Source: Oligoflexia bacterium (GTDB taxonomy: Bacteria > Bdellovibrionota > UBA1018). Taken from it: a stretch of 64,000 bases of DNA. Below the pieces are notes generated by a model, which was not told the DNA's origin, did not search any database, and saw only the letters and a program-made list of their open reading frames with translations. The stretch spans positions 1 through 64,000 of the forward strand of contig JARLHE010000037.1 in the NCBI GenBank assembly GCA_031292385.1, in the 5' to 3' direction. This document shows positions 10,247-19,131 of this stretch, piece after piece; position 1 is the stretch's first letter, and the number at the start of each line of letters is the position of its first letter. Made by a program: the position numbers and the translations under genes.

Positions 10247-11389
10247 ATGAAGTACGAAATTTGGGACGTAGTGACTGAAAAGGACTGGGAAGCTTTTATC
10301 GACCTTCCTTGGAAGATCTACGCGGGCGATCCTAACTGGGTTCCCCCGCTGAGAGTCGCGGTTCGCGATATCCTGAACGTCGATAAGAATCCGTTTTTCA
10401 AGCATGCGCGGATGAAGCCGATGCTCGTGTTTCGCGGCGAAGAAGTCGTGGGACGGGTCGTAGGGGTGATCGATGATCGCCATAACGAATTTCATAACGA
10501 AAAAACGGTATTTTTCGGTTTCTATGAATCCATTGACGACCAAGAGGTTGCCGACGTCTTGCTGGACGCGGTCGTTCAATGGGCGAGATCATGCGGGATG
10601 AAGACGCTTCGCGGCCCGATGAATCCGAGCACGAACCATGAATGCGGTTTGCTGGTCGAAGGTTTCAACGACCCGCCGCAGGTCATGATGACGTATAATC
10701 CGGCCTATTATATTCGGCTTTTCGAGCGTTTCGGGCTGGCTAAATCCAAAGATCTGTTCGCTTATGAGATCGATACCCGCAAAAACAAATTTGCCGAGCG
10801 ACTGATCGCTCAAGCCGAGCGCGTGAAGCGCAAGAGCTCGGTGACCTTCCGAACCATCGACATGAAGCGCTTCGATCAAGAGATCGAGGGCATCCTGGGC
10901 GTTTATAACGACGCATGGGAAAAGAATTGGGGATTTGTTCCCATGGATCGCGAAGAGTTCATCCACATGGCCAAGGATCTGAAGCAGATTTTGGATCCGC
11001 GCTTGCTCATCATCGCTGAAAAAGACGACGAGATGATCGGATTCGCTTTGACGATCCCCGATGCGAACCAAGCCATTCATAAAGTCAAAGACGGCAAACT
11101 TATGCCGACCGGTTTGGTCAAGCTGTTGTGGAACCTAAAGGGACCGGGACGGCGCAAAACCGTGAATCGGATTCGCGTGATCACGCTGGGTATTAAGCGT
11201 GCCTACCAGCATCTGGGGCTTGGCCCGATGTTTTACATGGAATACTTTAAGCTTGCGCCCCAGCTCGGCTATCCGACGGGCGAGGCCTCTTGGATTCTCG
11301 AAGACAATAAGCCGATGAACAAAGCGCTTCAGCTCATGTGCGGGGAGCACTACAAGACCTACCGGATTTACGACAAGTCATTGGTTTAA
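10247..11389 (+). CDS. YghO-like GNAT-fold acyltransferase
   Basis: The 380-residue protein matches my memory of the YghO family: an N-terminal block with DWEAFIDLPWKIYAGDPNWVPPL, then RGPMNPSTNHECGLLV near 121-136, and a C-terminal GNAT-like domain. The reaction is not established for most members. Its tight linkage (six bases) to the serine palmitoyltransferase-like gene suggests it acylates the long-chain amine product, as a GNAT-type ceramide synthase does in Caulobacter. That link is inference; a general N-acyltransferase is the alternative. Confidence 0.7.
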   Translation: MKYEIWDVVTEKDWEAFIDLPWKIYAGDPNWVPPLRVAVRDILNVDKNPFFKHARMKPMLVFRGEEVVGRVVGVIDDRHNEFHNEKTVFFGFYESIDDQEVADVLLDAVVQWARSCGMKTLRGPMNPSTNHECGLLVEGFNDPPQVMMTYNPAYYIRLFERFGLAKSKDLFAYEIDTRKNKFAERLIAQAERVKRKSSVTFRTIDMKRFDQEIEGILGVYNDAWEKNWGFVPMDREEFIHMAKDLKQILDPRLLIIAEKDDEMIGFALTIPDANQAIHKVKDGKLMPTGLVKLLWNLKGPGRRKTVNRIRVITLGIKRAYQHLGLGPMFYMEYFKLAPQLGYPTGEASWILEDNKPMNKALQLMCGEHYKTYRIYDKSLV

Positions 11390-11416
11390 GCGTCTCTTCA
11401 GGCTAGACTTGTCAGT

Positions 11417-12052
11417 ATGAGGATTTTGGGGGTTGATCCCGGTTCGCGCCTGACCGGTTACGGATGCATCGAGACGGCGGGCGGGCGCCTGGTCTCGGTC
11501 ACGCACGGTGTGATCAAGCTGGCTCGAACGTCCGGCAAACAAGATACTCCTCTCGAGGTGCGCTTACTTTCCATTTATCACGGTCTTTCCGACGTCATCG
11601 AGGTCACGCGTCCGGACGTGCTCGTGATCGAGCGTGTTTTTTTCGCCAAGAACGCGGTGTCCGCGCTCAAGCTCGGGCAGGCGCGAGGCGCCGCGATCCT
11701 GACCGGAATGATTCACGGCCTGAAAATCGCGGAATACAGCCCGTCCGAGGTCAAGCAGGCGCTGGTGGGCCAAGGGCATGCCGATAAGGACCAGGTCGCC
11801 CGAATGGTCGAGCTGATCGTGGGCAAGCAAAGTTTTGATACTTCGGACGCATCCGACGGGATGGCGCTCGCCATTTGCCATGCGAATAACATGCGGAATC
11901 CCCATGCCGCGAATTCGGCCGCATATGCCCAGGCCTTGCGATCGGCGTCGGGGCAGCGTAAGAAAAAGGGATCTTCGCTTGCCGAAGCTCTGGGTCTGTC
12001 GGCGGAAAAAATCGCGGGCAAAAAACGAGTGACTCCCGATAAAATGAGATGA
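11417..12052 (+). CDS. ruvC: Holliday junction resolvase RuvC
   Basis: RuvC nicks four-way DNA junctions symmetrically. The protein begins MRILGVDPGSRLTGYG and shows the four metal-binding acids D7, E72, D144 and D147. At 211 residues it is about 35 longer than E. coli RuvC; the extra part is a basic C-terminal tail rich in Lys and Arg (from about 175) that could add DNA contacts. ruvA follows four bases on. Confidence 0.95.
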   Translation: MRILGVDPGSRLTGYGCIETAGGRLVSVTHGVIKLARTSGKQDTPLEVRLLSIYHGLSDVIEVTRPDVLVIERVFFAKNAVSALKLGQARGAAILTGMIHGLKIAEYSPSEVKQALVGQGHADKDQVARMVELIVGKQSFDTSDASDGMALAICHANNMRNPHAANSAAYAQALRSASGQRKKKGSSLAEALGLSAEKIAGKKRVTPDKMR

Positions 12053-12056
12053 TTTT

Positions 12057-12704
12057 ATGATTGGTTATATTCGCGGCGAAGTCCTGGAACATTCCGACGG
12101 CAAACTGGTCCTGCTTCTCGAAAGCGGGTTGGGTTACCTGCTTCACGTTCCCCAGAGCGCGGAGTACGGCGCGTTCGGGGTGGGTCAGAAGGCATCGTTT
12201 TATGTCCATACGCATGTGCGCGAAGACGCGCTGGATCTTTACGGCTTCGAAACGCGCGCGGAAAAAGAGCTTTTTCTCACCCTGACGGAAGTCAACGGAA
12301 TCGGACCGAAATTGGCGCTCGGGATTTTGAGCAAAGTCCGGCCCGCGATCCTGGTTCAAGCCATCCTCGAAGAAGACAAGAACTCGCTGACCGAGATACC
12401 CGGGATCGGTAAGAAGACCGCGGAACGCATCGTGCTCGAGCTCGGCGACAAAGTCCGCAAGAAGCTCGATTCCGGAACGCTTCATGGTATTCCGACGGGC
12501 GGAGCGTCCAAAAAGGCCTTGGGCGAATCCGCGTCCCATCGCTCGCCGGTATTTAACGATGCCCGGTCGGCGCTGGTCGGGTTGGGGTATCGCGAGCAGG
12601 ATGTGACGACTTTATTGAATCGCATGCTTGCGGATATGCCGTCGGACCGTCAGCCCAAGCAGGCTGAGGATCTGGTGCGAGCCGCCCTAAGGAATTTGCT
12701 GTGA
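12057..12704 (+). CDS. ruvA: Holliday junction branch migration protein RuvA
   Basis: RuvA binds the junction as a tetramer and loads RuvB. The 215-residue protein starts [11 protein letters not shown] (OB domain) and has two helix-hairpin-helix motifs, [12 protein letters not shown] and [17 protein letters not shown]-terminal domain III (from about 158) would contact RuvB. Length is typical. It lies inside the ruvCAB run. Confidence 0.95.
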   Translation: MIGYIRGEVLEHSDGKLVLLLESGLGYLLHVPQSAEYGAFGVGQKASFYVHTHVREDALDLYGFETRAEKELFLTLTEVNGIGPKLALGILSKVRPAILVQAILEEDKNSLTEIPGIGKKTAERIVLELGDKVRKKLDSGTLHGIPTGGASKKALGESASHRSPVFNDARSALVGLGYREQDVTTLLNRMLADMPSDRQPKQAEDLVRAALRNLL

Positions 12705-12714
12705 GGAATCCGCT

Positions 12715-13746
12715 ATGAGCGACCAGGAATTGCTTCGTCCGGCTTTGGAGATCGACTCGGTGGAGCCGACCCTTGAAAAAAGCCTTAGGCCTTCTTTTCT
12801 CGGCGATTACATCGGCCAGGAAACCGTTAAGCAAAACCTGTCGCTTTGCATGGACGCGGCACGCGTGCGCGGCGATTCGCTCGACCATGTCCTGCTTTCG
12901 GGACCGCCCGGCTTGGGCAAGACGACGCTCGCTCATATCGTGGCGCACGAGATGGGCAGCAATCTCCACACCGTGACGGGTCCGAACGTGGAGAAAAAGG
13001 GCGATTTAGCCGCGATTCTGACCAATCTCCAGCCGCGCGACGTGCTTTTCATCGACGAGATCCATCGCCTGCAAAAGACCATCGAGGAGGTCCTCTACGG
13101 CGCGATGGAAGACTATAAACTGGATTTGATCATCGGGCAGGGGCCTTCGGCCCGCACGTTGAGGATCGACCTCCCCCGGTTCACTTTGGTGGGGGCGACC
13201 ACGCGATCGGGCCTTCTTTCGAGCCCGCTTCGCGATCGGTTCGGCGTTCAGCTCCGGTTGGATTTCTATCCGATTCCGGAATTGGAAAAGATCATTTTTC
13301 GCTCGGCTAAGCTGCTTGGCGTCGATCTCGATGCCGCTGCTTGCACCGAGATCGCCAAGCGCTCGCGCGGAACGCCTCGTATCGTGAATCGCCTTTTGAA
13401 GCGCGTTCGGGATTTCGCGCAGGTTCGTGCGGGATCCGCCGCGGGGACCAGGATTACGCGTGAGACGGCGCGCGCGGCGCTTGAGCTTTTCGAGGTCGAC
13501 GACCGCGGCCTCGACAAGATGGACCGGCGGCTTTTGCGCGTTTTGATCGAAAAGTTCGATGGCGGGCCCGCAGGGATCGAAACGCTTTCCAGCGCCCTGG
13601 GTGAAGAGAGCGATACAATCGAAGAAGTTTACGAGCCTTACCTGATTCAGGAGGGGTTCCTGCAGCGCACGCCCCGGGGCCGCATGGCAACGCGGATTTC
13701 GTACGAGCATCTCGGGTTTGCCTGGGAACCTTCGGTTGAGTCCTGA
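12715..13746 (+). CDS. ruvB: Holliday junction branch migration ATPase RuvB
   Basis: RuvB is the hexameric AAA+ motor of branch migration. The 343-residue protein has Walker A GPPGLGKT at 63-70, Walker B with DEIH at 114-117, a [17 protein letters not shown] sensor/arginine-finger block near 155-171 and a C-terminal winged helix. Length is normal, and it is the third gene of ruvCAB. Confidence 0.97.
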   Translation: MSDQELLRPALEIDSVEPTLEKSLRPSFLGDYIGQETVKQNLSLCMDAARVRGDSLDHVLLSGPPGLGKTTLAHIVAHEMGSNLHTVTGPNVEKKGDLAAILTNLQPRDVLFIDEIHRLQKTIEEVLYGAMEDYKLDLIIGQGPSARTLRIDLPRFTLVGATTRSGLLSSPLRDRFGVQLRLDFYPIPELEKIIFRSAKLLGVDLDAAACTEIAKRSRGTPRIVNRLLKRVRDFAQVRAGSAAGTRITRETARAALELFEVDDRGLDKMDRRLLRVLIEKFDGGPAGIETLSSALGEESDTIEEVYEPYLIQEGFLQRTPRGRMATRISYEHLGFAWEPSVES

Positions 13747-13914
13747 TTTGAGTGTGTCTTTAATCCCACATCCCGCTGTTCGCTCTATAGGCATCTGTGT
13801 GGATAAAAACACACACTCACCGATTCTTTCGTATATTGCCTGTGGTATATTTGAAAAAATCATTTAAATTCATATAGATATATCGGCCTCCTTTATTTTG
13901 AAAATCACCGCGGT

Positions 13915-13931
13915 TCGGCATACCCCTTGCT
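13915..13931 (+). promoter_or_regulatory. Sigma-54-type promoter before lpxC
   Basis: The sequence CGGCATACCCCTTGCT has GG at 13917-13918 and GC at 13929-13930 with ten bases between, as required for sigma-54 -24/-12 elements; the TTGCT half is a perfect match. Transcription would start near 13942, giving a leader of about 50 bases. The leader has a small hairpin (CCGGG/CCCGG) just before the lpxC start. No enhancer-binding site was identified. Confidence 0.5.
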
Positions 13932-13993
13932 CTGTTCCTGTCTTAGATAACCAAGAAGGTTGACGAGGAGATCCGGGATACCCGGTGTGATCA

Positions 13994-14917
13994 ATGACTA
14001 TGCAACATCAACAAACTCTTAAAAGCTCGGTCTCATTGAAGGGGATCGGCCTCCATACTGGAAAAATCGTAAATCTCGTCATTCACCCGGCCCGCCCCAA
14101 TGTCGGTATCCATTTTGTCCGCACGGATCTTCCCGGACGCCCGGAAATCGCGGCTCTCTACCGTAACGTGGTTTGTACCCGCCTGGCCACGACCCTGGGT
14201 CGCGGCGACGTGAAAATCAGCACCGTCGAGCACCTTCTCGCGGCCTTTCAAGGGTTGGGAATCGACAATGCGATCGTTGAAGTCGATGGCCCCGAGCTTC
14301 CGATTCTGGACGGAAGCTCCGCGCCTTTCGTGGAAGCGATTGATTCGATCGGCGTTTTCGGTCAAGCCGTGGTTCGTCCGGTCCTGGCGCTTCGCCGCAA
14401 GGTCGAGCTGAAGGTCGGCGAAAAGTGGGCGGTGGCCGAGCCTTCGTCGAGGCTTGAAGTTCATGGCTCGTTTGAGTGGGATCATCCGGCGATCGGTTAT
14501 CAGGAATTCTACTTCCGCGAAGGGCAGACGGATTTCCGCGAGATCGCGGCTGCACGCACTTTCTGCATGCTTCGCGACGTCGAAAATATGAAGAAAGTCG
14601 GGCTCGCCTTGGGTGGCTCGCTCGATAATGCGGTCGTGATGGACGAGTCGGGAGTGCTCAATCCGGGCGGCCTTCGCTACCCGAACGAGCTGGCTCGCCA
14701 CAAGGTCCTGGACGCTCTCGGGGATTTCAAGCTCGCTGGCATCGGCATGCGCGCGTTCATCCGCATGCATCGCTCAGGGCATGAGCTTCATGGCCAATTA
14801 GTCGAAGCGATTTTCAAGGACCCCAATAACTACGAAATCATCGGCGGGGTACGCGAAGAAGTCCGCACCGCGCCCATCGCGGCGCTGGCGCAAAGACTGG
14901 TGGCATCGGTTTCTTGA
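13994..14917 (+). CDS. lpxC: UDP-3-O-acyl-N-acetylglucosamine deacetylase LpxC
   Basis: LpxC is the zinc deacetylase that commits precursors to lipid A, so this cell makes an LPS-type outer membrane. The 307-residue protein shows GIGLHTGK at 17-24, zinc ligand H80 in STVEHLLAA, ligands H236 and D240 in ARHKVLDALGD, and the catalytic H263 in SGHELHG. Its stop TGA abuts the stop of the convergent secreted-protein gene within the palindrome TGATCA. Confidence 0.96.
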   Translation: MTMQHQQTLKSSVSLKGIGLHTGKIVNLVIHPARPNVGIHFVRTDLPGRPEIAALYRNVVCTRLATTLGRGDVKISTVEHLLAAFQGLGIDNAIVEVDGPELPILDGSSAPFVEAIDSIGVFGQAVVRPVLALRRKVELKVGEKWAVAEPSSRLEVHGSFEWDHPAIGYQEFYFREGQTDFREIAAARTFCMLRDVENMKKVGLALGGSLDNAVVMDESGVLNPGGLRYPNELARHKVLDALGDFKLAGIGMRAFIRMHRSGHELHGQLVEAIFKDPNNYEIIGGVREEVRTAPIAALAQRLVASVS

Positions 14918-15487
14918 TCACGGCGATTGCTCTTTGATCGCGAAAGAATCCAGAAATTTGTGAAGATCGATCCCCGGGTTTTTTCCCGCGGTTTCTGACG
15001 CGGTCAGCGTGTAGATCACGGCGGGGCTCACGTAGGTGCGCGCGATCGCCTGGGTCGTACGGCCGCCGTAGGTCCACTTCACCGTGTAGGCGAACTGGCA
15101 GCCTTTAAGGCCGCCGCTCGCGATTTCCGAGCGCTTGAGGTCGTGGAGCTCGGCTCCGTAACCGCTTTTCAGGTCCCTTTCCGTGCCGTCGCAGATGCCT
15201 TCGGCGGTGCCTTTGAAGGCCAGCTTTTTGTTCTTCAGGCGGAAGGCCGTGATCGCGAGAGTGACCGGATCGCCGTCTTTCCCGTCCTTGCCGAACTGGT
15301 AGGTAACGGCTTCGGTGGTGTCGTTCTCTTGTCGGGTGAAGAATGGGCTTCCCGGAAATTTGACCGTGAATTCGCCGTTTTCCGGGGAAAACAGTTCCCA
15401 TTTGTAGCGTTGAGCGGCCCAGGTCGGCGACATGAGCGAAGTCCAAGCGGATAGGGCCAGGGCTGGCCAGATGAGCGGGTGTTTCAT
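14918..15487 (-). CDS. Secreted protein of unknown function
   Basis: The 189-residue product has a signal peptide: Lys at position 2, a hydrophobic core (WPALALSAWTSLM) and likely cleavage after TWA near residue 24. The mature part opens KWELFSPENGEFTVKFPGSP, a pattern seen in small PsbP-like or DUF1795-like periplasmic proteins, and holds two cysteines (about 99 and 129) that could form a disulphide. I do not assign a function. It is divergent from the exported histidine phosphatase gene. Confidence 0.7.
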   Translation of the reverse strand: MKHPLIWPALALSAWTSLMSPTWAAQRYKWELFSPENGEFTVKFPGSPFFTRQENDTTEAVTYQFGKDGKDGDPVTLAITAFRLKNKKLAFKGTAEGICDGTERDLKSGYGAELHDLKRSEIASGGLKGCQFAYTVKWTYGGRTTQAIARTYVSPAVIYTLTASETAGKNPGIDLHKFLDSFAIKEQSP

Positions 15488-15513
15488 GAGCGCACCATTT
15501 ACCTCAAGATGTC

Positions 15514-15542
15514 TTGCATTGTCACGATTTTGTCAGTATAAG
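15514..15542 (+). promoter_or_regulatory. Sigma-70-type promoter for the histidine phosphatase gene
   Basis: TTGCAT at 15514-15519 and TATAAG at 15537-15542 are separated by exactly 17 bases. The start site would fall near 15549, just before the ATG at 15562. This placement argues against the longer in-frame start at 15514, which would put the promoter inside the coding region. Confidence 0.5.
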
Positions 15543-15561
15543 TCGCGGCGTGGGTTTTTAC

Positions 15562-16200
15562 ATGAAGATTAAAAAACAAATTCTTGCGGCTGTTGTTTTC
15601 GGCCTTCTCGCGTCCACCGCGGTCCTCGCGGCGCCGGCGCAAATCGTCCTCATCCGACATGGCGAAAAACCGCCTCAGGGAAACGAGCTCGATGCGCAGG
15701 GTTGGCAGCGCGCCAATGCGCTTCCGGGTTTTTTCAGCTCGAACCCGGTGGTGGATGCTTACGGTTCTCCGGTCGCGATCTACGCGATGAAGCCCGCCCA
15801 TATGAACGCGGACGGAACGAACCAGGAAAGTGACGCCAATCCGGAAGCCGGCTCGCTTCGGCCGATCGAGACGGTCACTCCGCTCGCGCAAGGCTTGGGC
15901 CTGACGATCAATGAGTCGTACTCCCGAAAGCAGATCCAGTCGCTGGTCAGTGATGTCATGGGCAATTCGAGCTACGAAGGCCGCATGGTGACGATTTGCT
16001 GGGAACACTCGATTATCCCGCAAATGGCCCAAGCGTTCGGGCTCACGAACGGCCCGACCCATTGGCCGGACAGCGTTTTCGATATCGCCTGGGTGCTGCA
16101 CTTCAACGGCGATCAGGTCGATGGTTTCCAGCTGGTGCCGGAAGCGTTGTTGCCGGGAGACGCGATGACCGCTGCCCAGGCCGCCGCGGAATTCCGCTGA
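15562..16200 (+). CDS. Exported histidine-phosphatase-superfamily protein
   Basis: The 212-residue protein begins with a signal peptide (MKIKKQILAAVVFGLLAST, cleavage near AAPA at about 24). The catalytic RHG motif is R32-H33-G34 in VLIRHGEK, a second arginine is R100 in LRPIETV, and the second histidine is H149 in CWEHS. These are the active-site residues of the phosphoglycerate-mutase-like fold. It should act as a phosphatase in the periplasm; the substrate cannot be read from sequence. Confidence 0.8.
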   Translation: MKIKKQILAAVVFGLLASTAVLAAPAQIVLIRHGEKPPQGNELDAQGWQRANALPGFFSSNPVVDAYGSPVAIYAMKPAHMNADGTNQESDANPEAGSLRPIETVTPLAQGLGLTINESYSRKQIQSLVSDVMGNSSYEGRMVTICWEHSIIPQMAQAFGLTNGPTHWPDSVFDIAWVLHFNGDQVDGFQLVPEALLPGDAMTAAQAAAEFR

Positions 16201-16270
16201 GCCCGTCGCGCCCCGTAAGCATCGCCCTTTTTCATTTTTATTTTTAAAAAGTAGTCGTACATTATCGAAA

Positions 16271-17083
16271 ATGAATCCTGCTGCGACTTCCGATCTGCCG
16301 AGTGGTCAAATTCTCTCCGTGCGTGATCTGAGTTTGTCGTTCCGCCTGCGCTATTACGAGCAGCGCACGATGCGGGGGGTCTTCGTGGAGATGGCCCGAA
16401 ATCCGTTAGGCGCGCTTTTGAAATCGAAAGATCGCCTCCATGTTCTTCATAACGTCAGTTTTAGTCTCAAAAAGGGCGATCGTCTTGCCGTGATGGGGGT
16501 GAATGGCTCGGGGAAAACAAGCCTCTGTCGTTGCATCGCCTCCATGCTTCATCCCGATTCGGGCCAGGTCCGAATTGCCGGGAGTTGTCGCGCGGTTTTC
16601 GATGCGGGAGTGGGGGTCATTCCGGAGCTGACAGGGCGGGAAAACGCAAGTCTCCTCGCGTCGCTTTTGTATCCCGGCGATTCGCCCGATGCCCTTCAGG
16701 CGCTTGTCGACGAGGCGACCCGGTTCAGTGAGCTGGATCATTTTCTCGACGTGCCTTATGAAACCTACAGCTTAGGCATGAAGGCCCGTCTTTTTCTTTC
16801 GGTTGTGACCGCGAAGCCGGCGGATTTGCTGATCTTGGACGAGGTCTACGACAATACGGACCGGTTTTTCCAGAAAAAGATGACTGAACGGCTGATGAAT
16901 TTCATCCAAAGCGCCAAGGCCGTGATTTTCGTCACGCATTCGGCCGATGTCATGCGCCAGGTCTGCAACCGCGCGCTCATTTTGCACCAATCCCGCGTCG
17001 CCTTCGATGGAGACATTCAAGACGCGATCGCGGCCTACGACTCGTTACAGGGGCGTTCGCTGTCGGGCGGGACCGGCGCATAA
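16271..17083 (+). CDS. ABC transporter ATPase, polysaccharide-export type
   Basis: The 270-residue ATPase has Walker A GVNGSGKT (76-83), the signature YSLGMKARL (166-174) in the YSxGM form typical of Wzt/TagH/KpsT-like exporters, Walker B LLILDE (186-191) and the H-loop H223. Such subunits drive an ABC-2 permease that exports glycans or lipid-linked products. No permease is adjacent. The only candidate in the window is at 53069-53833 on the far side of the radical SAM cluster. The following GT2 gene begins one base after the stop. Confidence 0.88.
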   Translation: MNPAATSDLPSGQILSVRDLSLSFRLRYYEQRTMRGVFVEMARNPLGALLKSKDRLHVLHNVSFSLKKGDRLAVMGVNGSGKTSLCRCIASMLHPDSGQVRIAGSCRAVFDAGVGVIPELTGRENASLLASLLYPGDSPDALQALVDEATRFSELDHFLDVPYETYSLGMKARLFLSVVTAKPADLLILDEVYDNTDRFFQKKMTERLMNFIQSAKAVIFVTHSADVMRQVCNRALILHQSRVAFDGDIQDAIAAYDSLQGRSLSGGTGA

Positions 17084-17084
17084 A

Positions 17085-18167
17085 ATGAGCTCGCCTGTCT
17101 CCGTATCCGCGCTGATCGTCAGTTATCAAAGGGACGAGTGGCTTGAGCGATGCGTGCGAAGCTTGGTTTTCGCCGCGGATTCCAACTCATTTTCGTTCGA
17201 GATAAGCGTGGTCATCAACGGGCCCGATCCGAAAAGTTGGGATAAGGCGCGCGCGCTTAGGGATAGTTTTCGCGGCTGCCCGATCGAGGTGATCCGTTTA
17301 GAGATGACGGAGACGCCGGCTCGGGCGAGAAATCTCGCCTTAAGCTCCCTTTCGCGCGTGAAAGCGGAAAAGTGGATCTTGTTCATCGATGACGACGCAT
17401 TCGTTGAGCCTGATTTTTTCGCCCGATTCACGGGCGTTTTGCTGGCCTTTCCGGACGCGGGGGCGATCGGAGGCCCGAACTTGACCCCTCCGGGCTCGTC
17501 CGTCTTTCAGCGAGCCACGGGCGAGGTTTTAAGCTCGCGTTTGGGATGCTTTGACTCCTACACGCGCTATCGACCGGTCGGGGCGGCTCGGCGCGCGACC
17601 GAGCGCGATTTGATCCTTTGCAATCTGTTTGTGCGCGGGGAACTTCTTTCAGGATCTTCATTTCCATGCGACTTCAAATGCGCCGAGGAAAATTGGCTCA
17701 TTCAGACGCTGGTTTCGCGCGGTTATCAAGTGATCTACGATCCGGTACTTCGCGTTTGGCATGAACGCCGGCCGGGCTTCATCACGCTCGGTCGCCAGGT
17801 TCTCAAGTATGGTTACGGTCGTGGGCAGAATGTTTTTCGACGTCCCAGGTCGGCGCGTGCGCCGCACTTGGTGCCCTCGGGCGCGGTGCTGGCGGGAATC
17901 GTCCTTTGCCTGCTAGCATCGCTTGTTCCTTCGGCGGCGCGATTGCTCGGCGTGCTCACGGTCCTCTATTTCGCGCTGATATTTTGCTGGGCAGGGCGGA
18001 ATACCGGCTCATTCTCCACATGGATGCTGAAGGCGTCCCTCTTTCCGGTAATCCACGTCTGCTATGGCATTGGCGTGCTCACGGGGTTATCGTGTGAGCT
18101 CTATGCGGCTTGTCTTCGATTTTTACGGCGTCTCGGTTTGCGTTCAGTCCGCGACGGCCGAATTTGA
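17085..18167 (+). CDS. GT2-family glycosyltransferase with C-terminal membrane segments
   Basis: The 360-residue protein opens SVSALIVSYQRDEWLERCVRSL, the nucleotide-sugar-binding start of GT-A enzymes, and has an acidic metal-binding triplet D102-D104 in LFIDDDAF. Hydrophobic segments near 270-340 should anchor it in the inner membrane. Linkage to an export ATPase suggests it builds a cell-surface or exported glycan. The donor and acceptor are unknown. Confidence 0.8.
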   Translation: MSSPVSVSALIVSYQRDEWLERCVRSLVFAADSNSFSFEISVVINGPDPKSWDKARALRDSFRGCPIEVIRLEMTETPARARNLALSSLSRVKAEKWILFIDDDAFVEPDFFARFTGVLLAFPDAGAIGGPNLTPPGSSVFQRATGEVLSSRLGCFDSYTRYRPVGAARRATERDLILCNLFVRGELLSGSSFPCDFKCAEENWLIQTLVSRGYQVIYDPVLRVWHERRPGFITLGRQVLKYGYGRGQNVFRRPRSARAPHLVPSGAVLAGIVLCLLASLVPSAARLLGVLTVLYFALIFCWAGRNTGSFSTWMLKASLFPVIHVCYGIGVLTGLSCELYAACLRFLRRLGLRSVRDGRI

Positions 18168-19131
18168 GCCGATTCTCGCCGATCTCCGCGCGGATTTTGA
18201 GTTCTTTCACCGGCCGGTGAAGAAGGTCGATGACTCTCCGATAAAAGTAAAAATTCTTCTCATGCCCAAGTCGAAGGCGGCCCGAGCATGTTTGGCCGCT
18301 CCATACGTCTTTAAAACGAGGGAATGCCGTGTTTACGGCTGGGGCCCCCTTCGCGCGTGCAATTTCCCTGACGGCTTGACCGTCATCACGAGATCCCGGT
18401 TTCGCCGCGGCCGCCGCCTGCGGACGTTCTGGGTTTTGGATCCGGGATCCTCATTGGTGTACGAGGCCGCGTATGTCGCGATTCTTTCGGCCGTGGGAGA
18501 GGAGCTGGATGCGCTGGGTTACCATCGAATTCATGCGCTCGCCTTTCGGCGCGCGGGCGTAGCCGCCGTTCTTCCGCTTCCGTCGCGGGGCGGAAAATCC
18601 TCGATCGCGTCCCTTATGATCGACGATCCGGAAACGCAGCTCTACTCCGACGAGATTCCTCTGCTCAAGAAAGGACGGCTTTATCCTTTTCCGGTGCGCA
18701 TCGCGCTTTTTCCGGACGTCGCGCGGAAGCTTGGACTCGAGGTTTCGACGACGCGGAGATTTCCGAGAAGGATTTATCCGGAGAAGATTCTCTTTCCGAT
18801 ACCCCAAAGCCGCGTGGCGCCGGCCGCGCCGCTGGGGCGGCTCTTTTATCCGGCGGGGACTTCGTTTTTCGCGGTCCGTTTCGTTTTCAACGTCGTTTTT
18901 GGACTCGGTACTCCGCAAATGGCTCAATACATGCTGAGGATCGATAATTTTCCGAGACTCGCTCGCATCGCTTTTTCCCGGTTCTGGACGGCAGTGTCGA
19001 TTATCGCGAGAAAAACCGAGTGCCGCCCGGTGCGTCTGACGGGCTCGGTGAGCCAGGACAAGGCTAGCTTGGACCGGTTTTCAGAACCACCAGCGAGCGA
19101 ACCAGATTCGCGCCATGAACGAAGGCCGTGA
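18103..19131 (+). CDS. HPr-kinase-like protein
   Basis: The 342-residue protein carries a P-loop variant LPLPSRGGKSSI (158-168) followed by YSDEIPLL (181-188), the arrangement of the HprK-like kinase fold. In lasso-peptide and related clusters such proteins phosphorylate the peptide; elsewhere they accompany capsule genes. I chose ATG 18103 because the fold starts there; an in-frame upstream start would overlap the GT2 gene more. It already overlaps that gene by 65 bases, so the two are probably translated together. The substrate is unknown. Confidence 0.6.
   Translation: MRLVFDFYGVSVCVQSATAEFEPILADLRADFEFFHRPVKKVDDSPIKVKILLMPKSKAARACLAAPYVFKTRECRVYGWGPLRACNFPDGLTVITRSRFRRGRRLRTFWVLDPGSSLVYEAAYVAILSAVGEELDALGYHRIHALAFRRAGVAAVLPLPSRGGKSSIASLMIDDPETQLYSDEIPLLKKGRLYPFPVRIALFPDVARKLGLEVSTTRRFPRRIYPEKILFPIPQSRVAPAAPLGRLFYPAGTSFFAVRFVFNVVFGLGTPQMAQYMLRIDNFPRLARIAFSRFWTAVSIIARKTECRPVRLTGSVSQDKASLDRFSEPPASEPDSRHERRP

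Noticed and set aside
13006..13863. A 285-codon frame opposite ruvB
   Set aside because: Antisense shadow; ruvB has all its motifs on the other strand.
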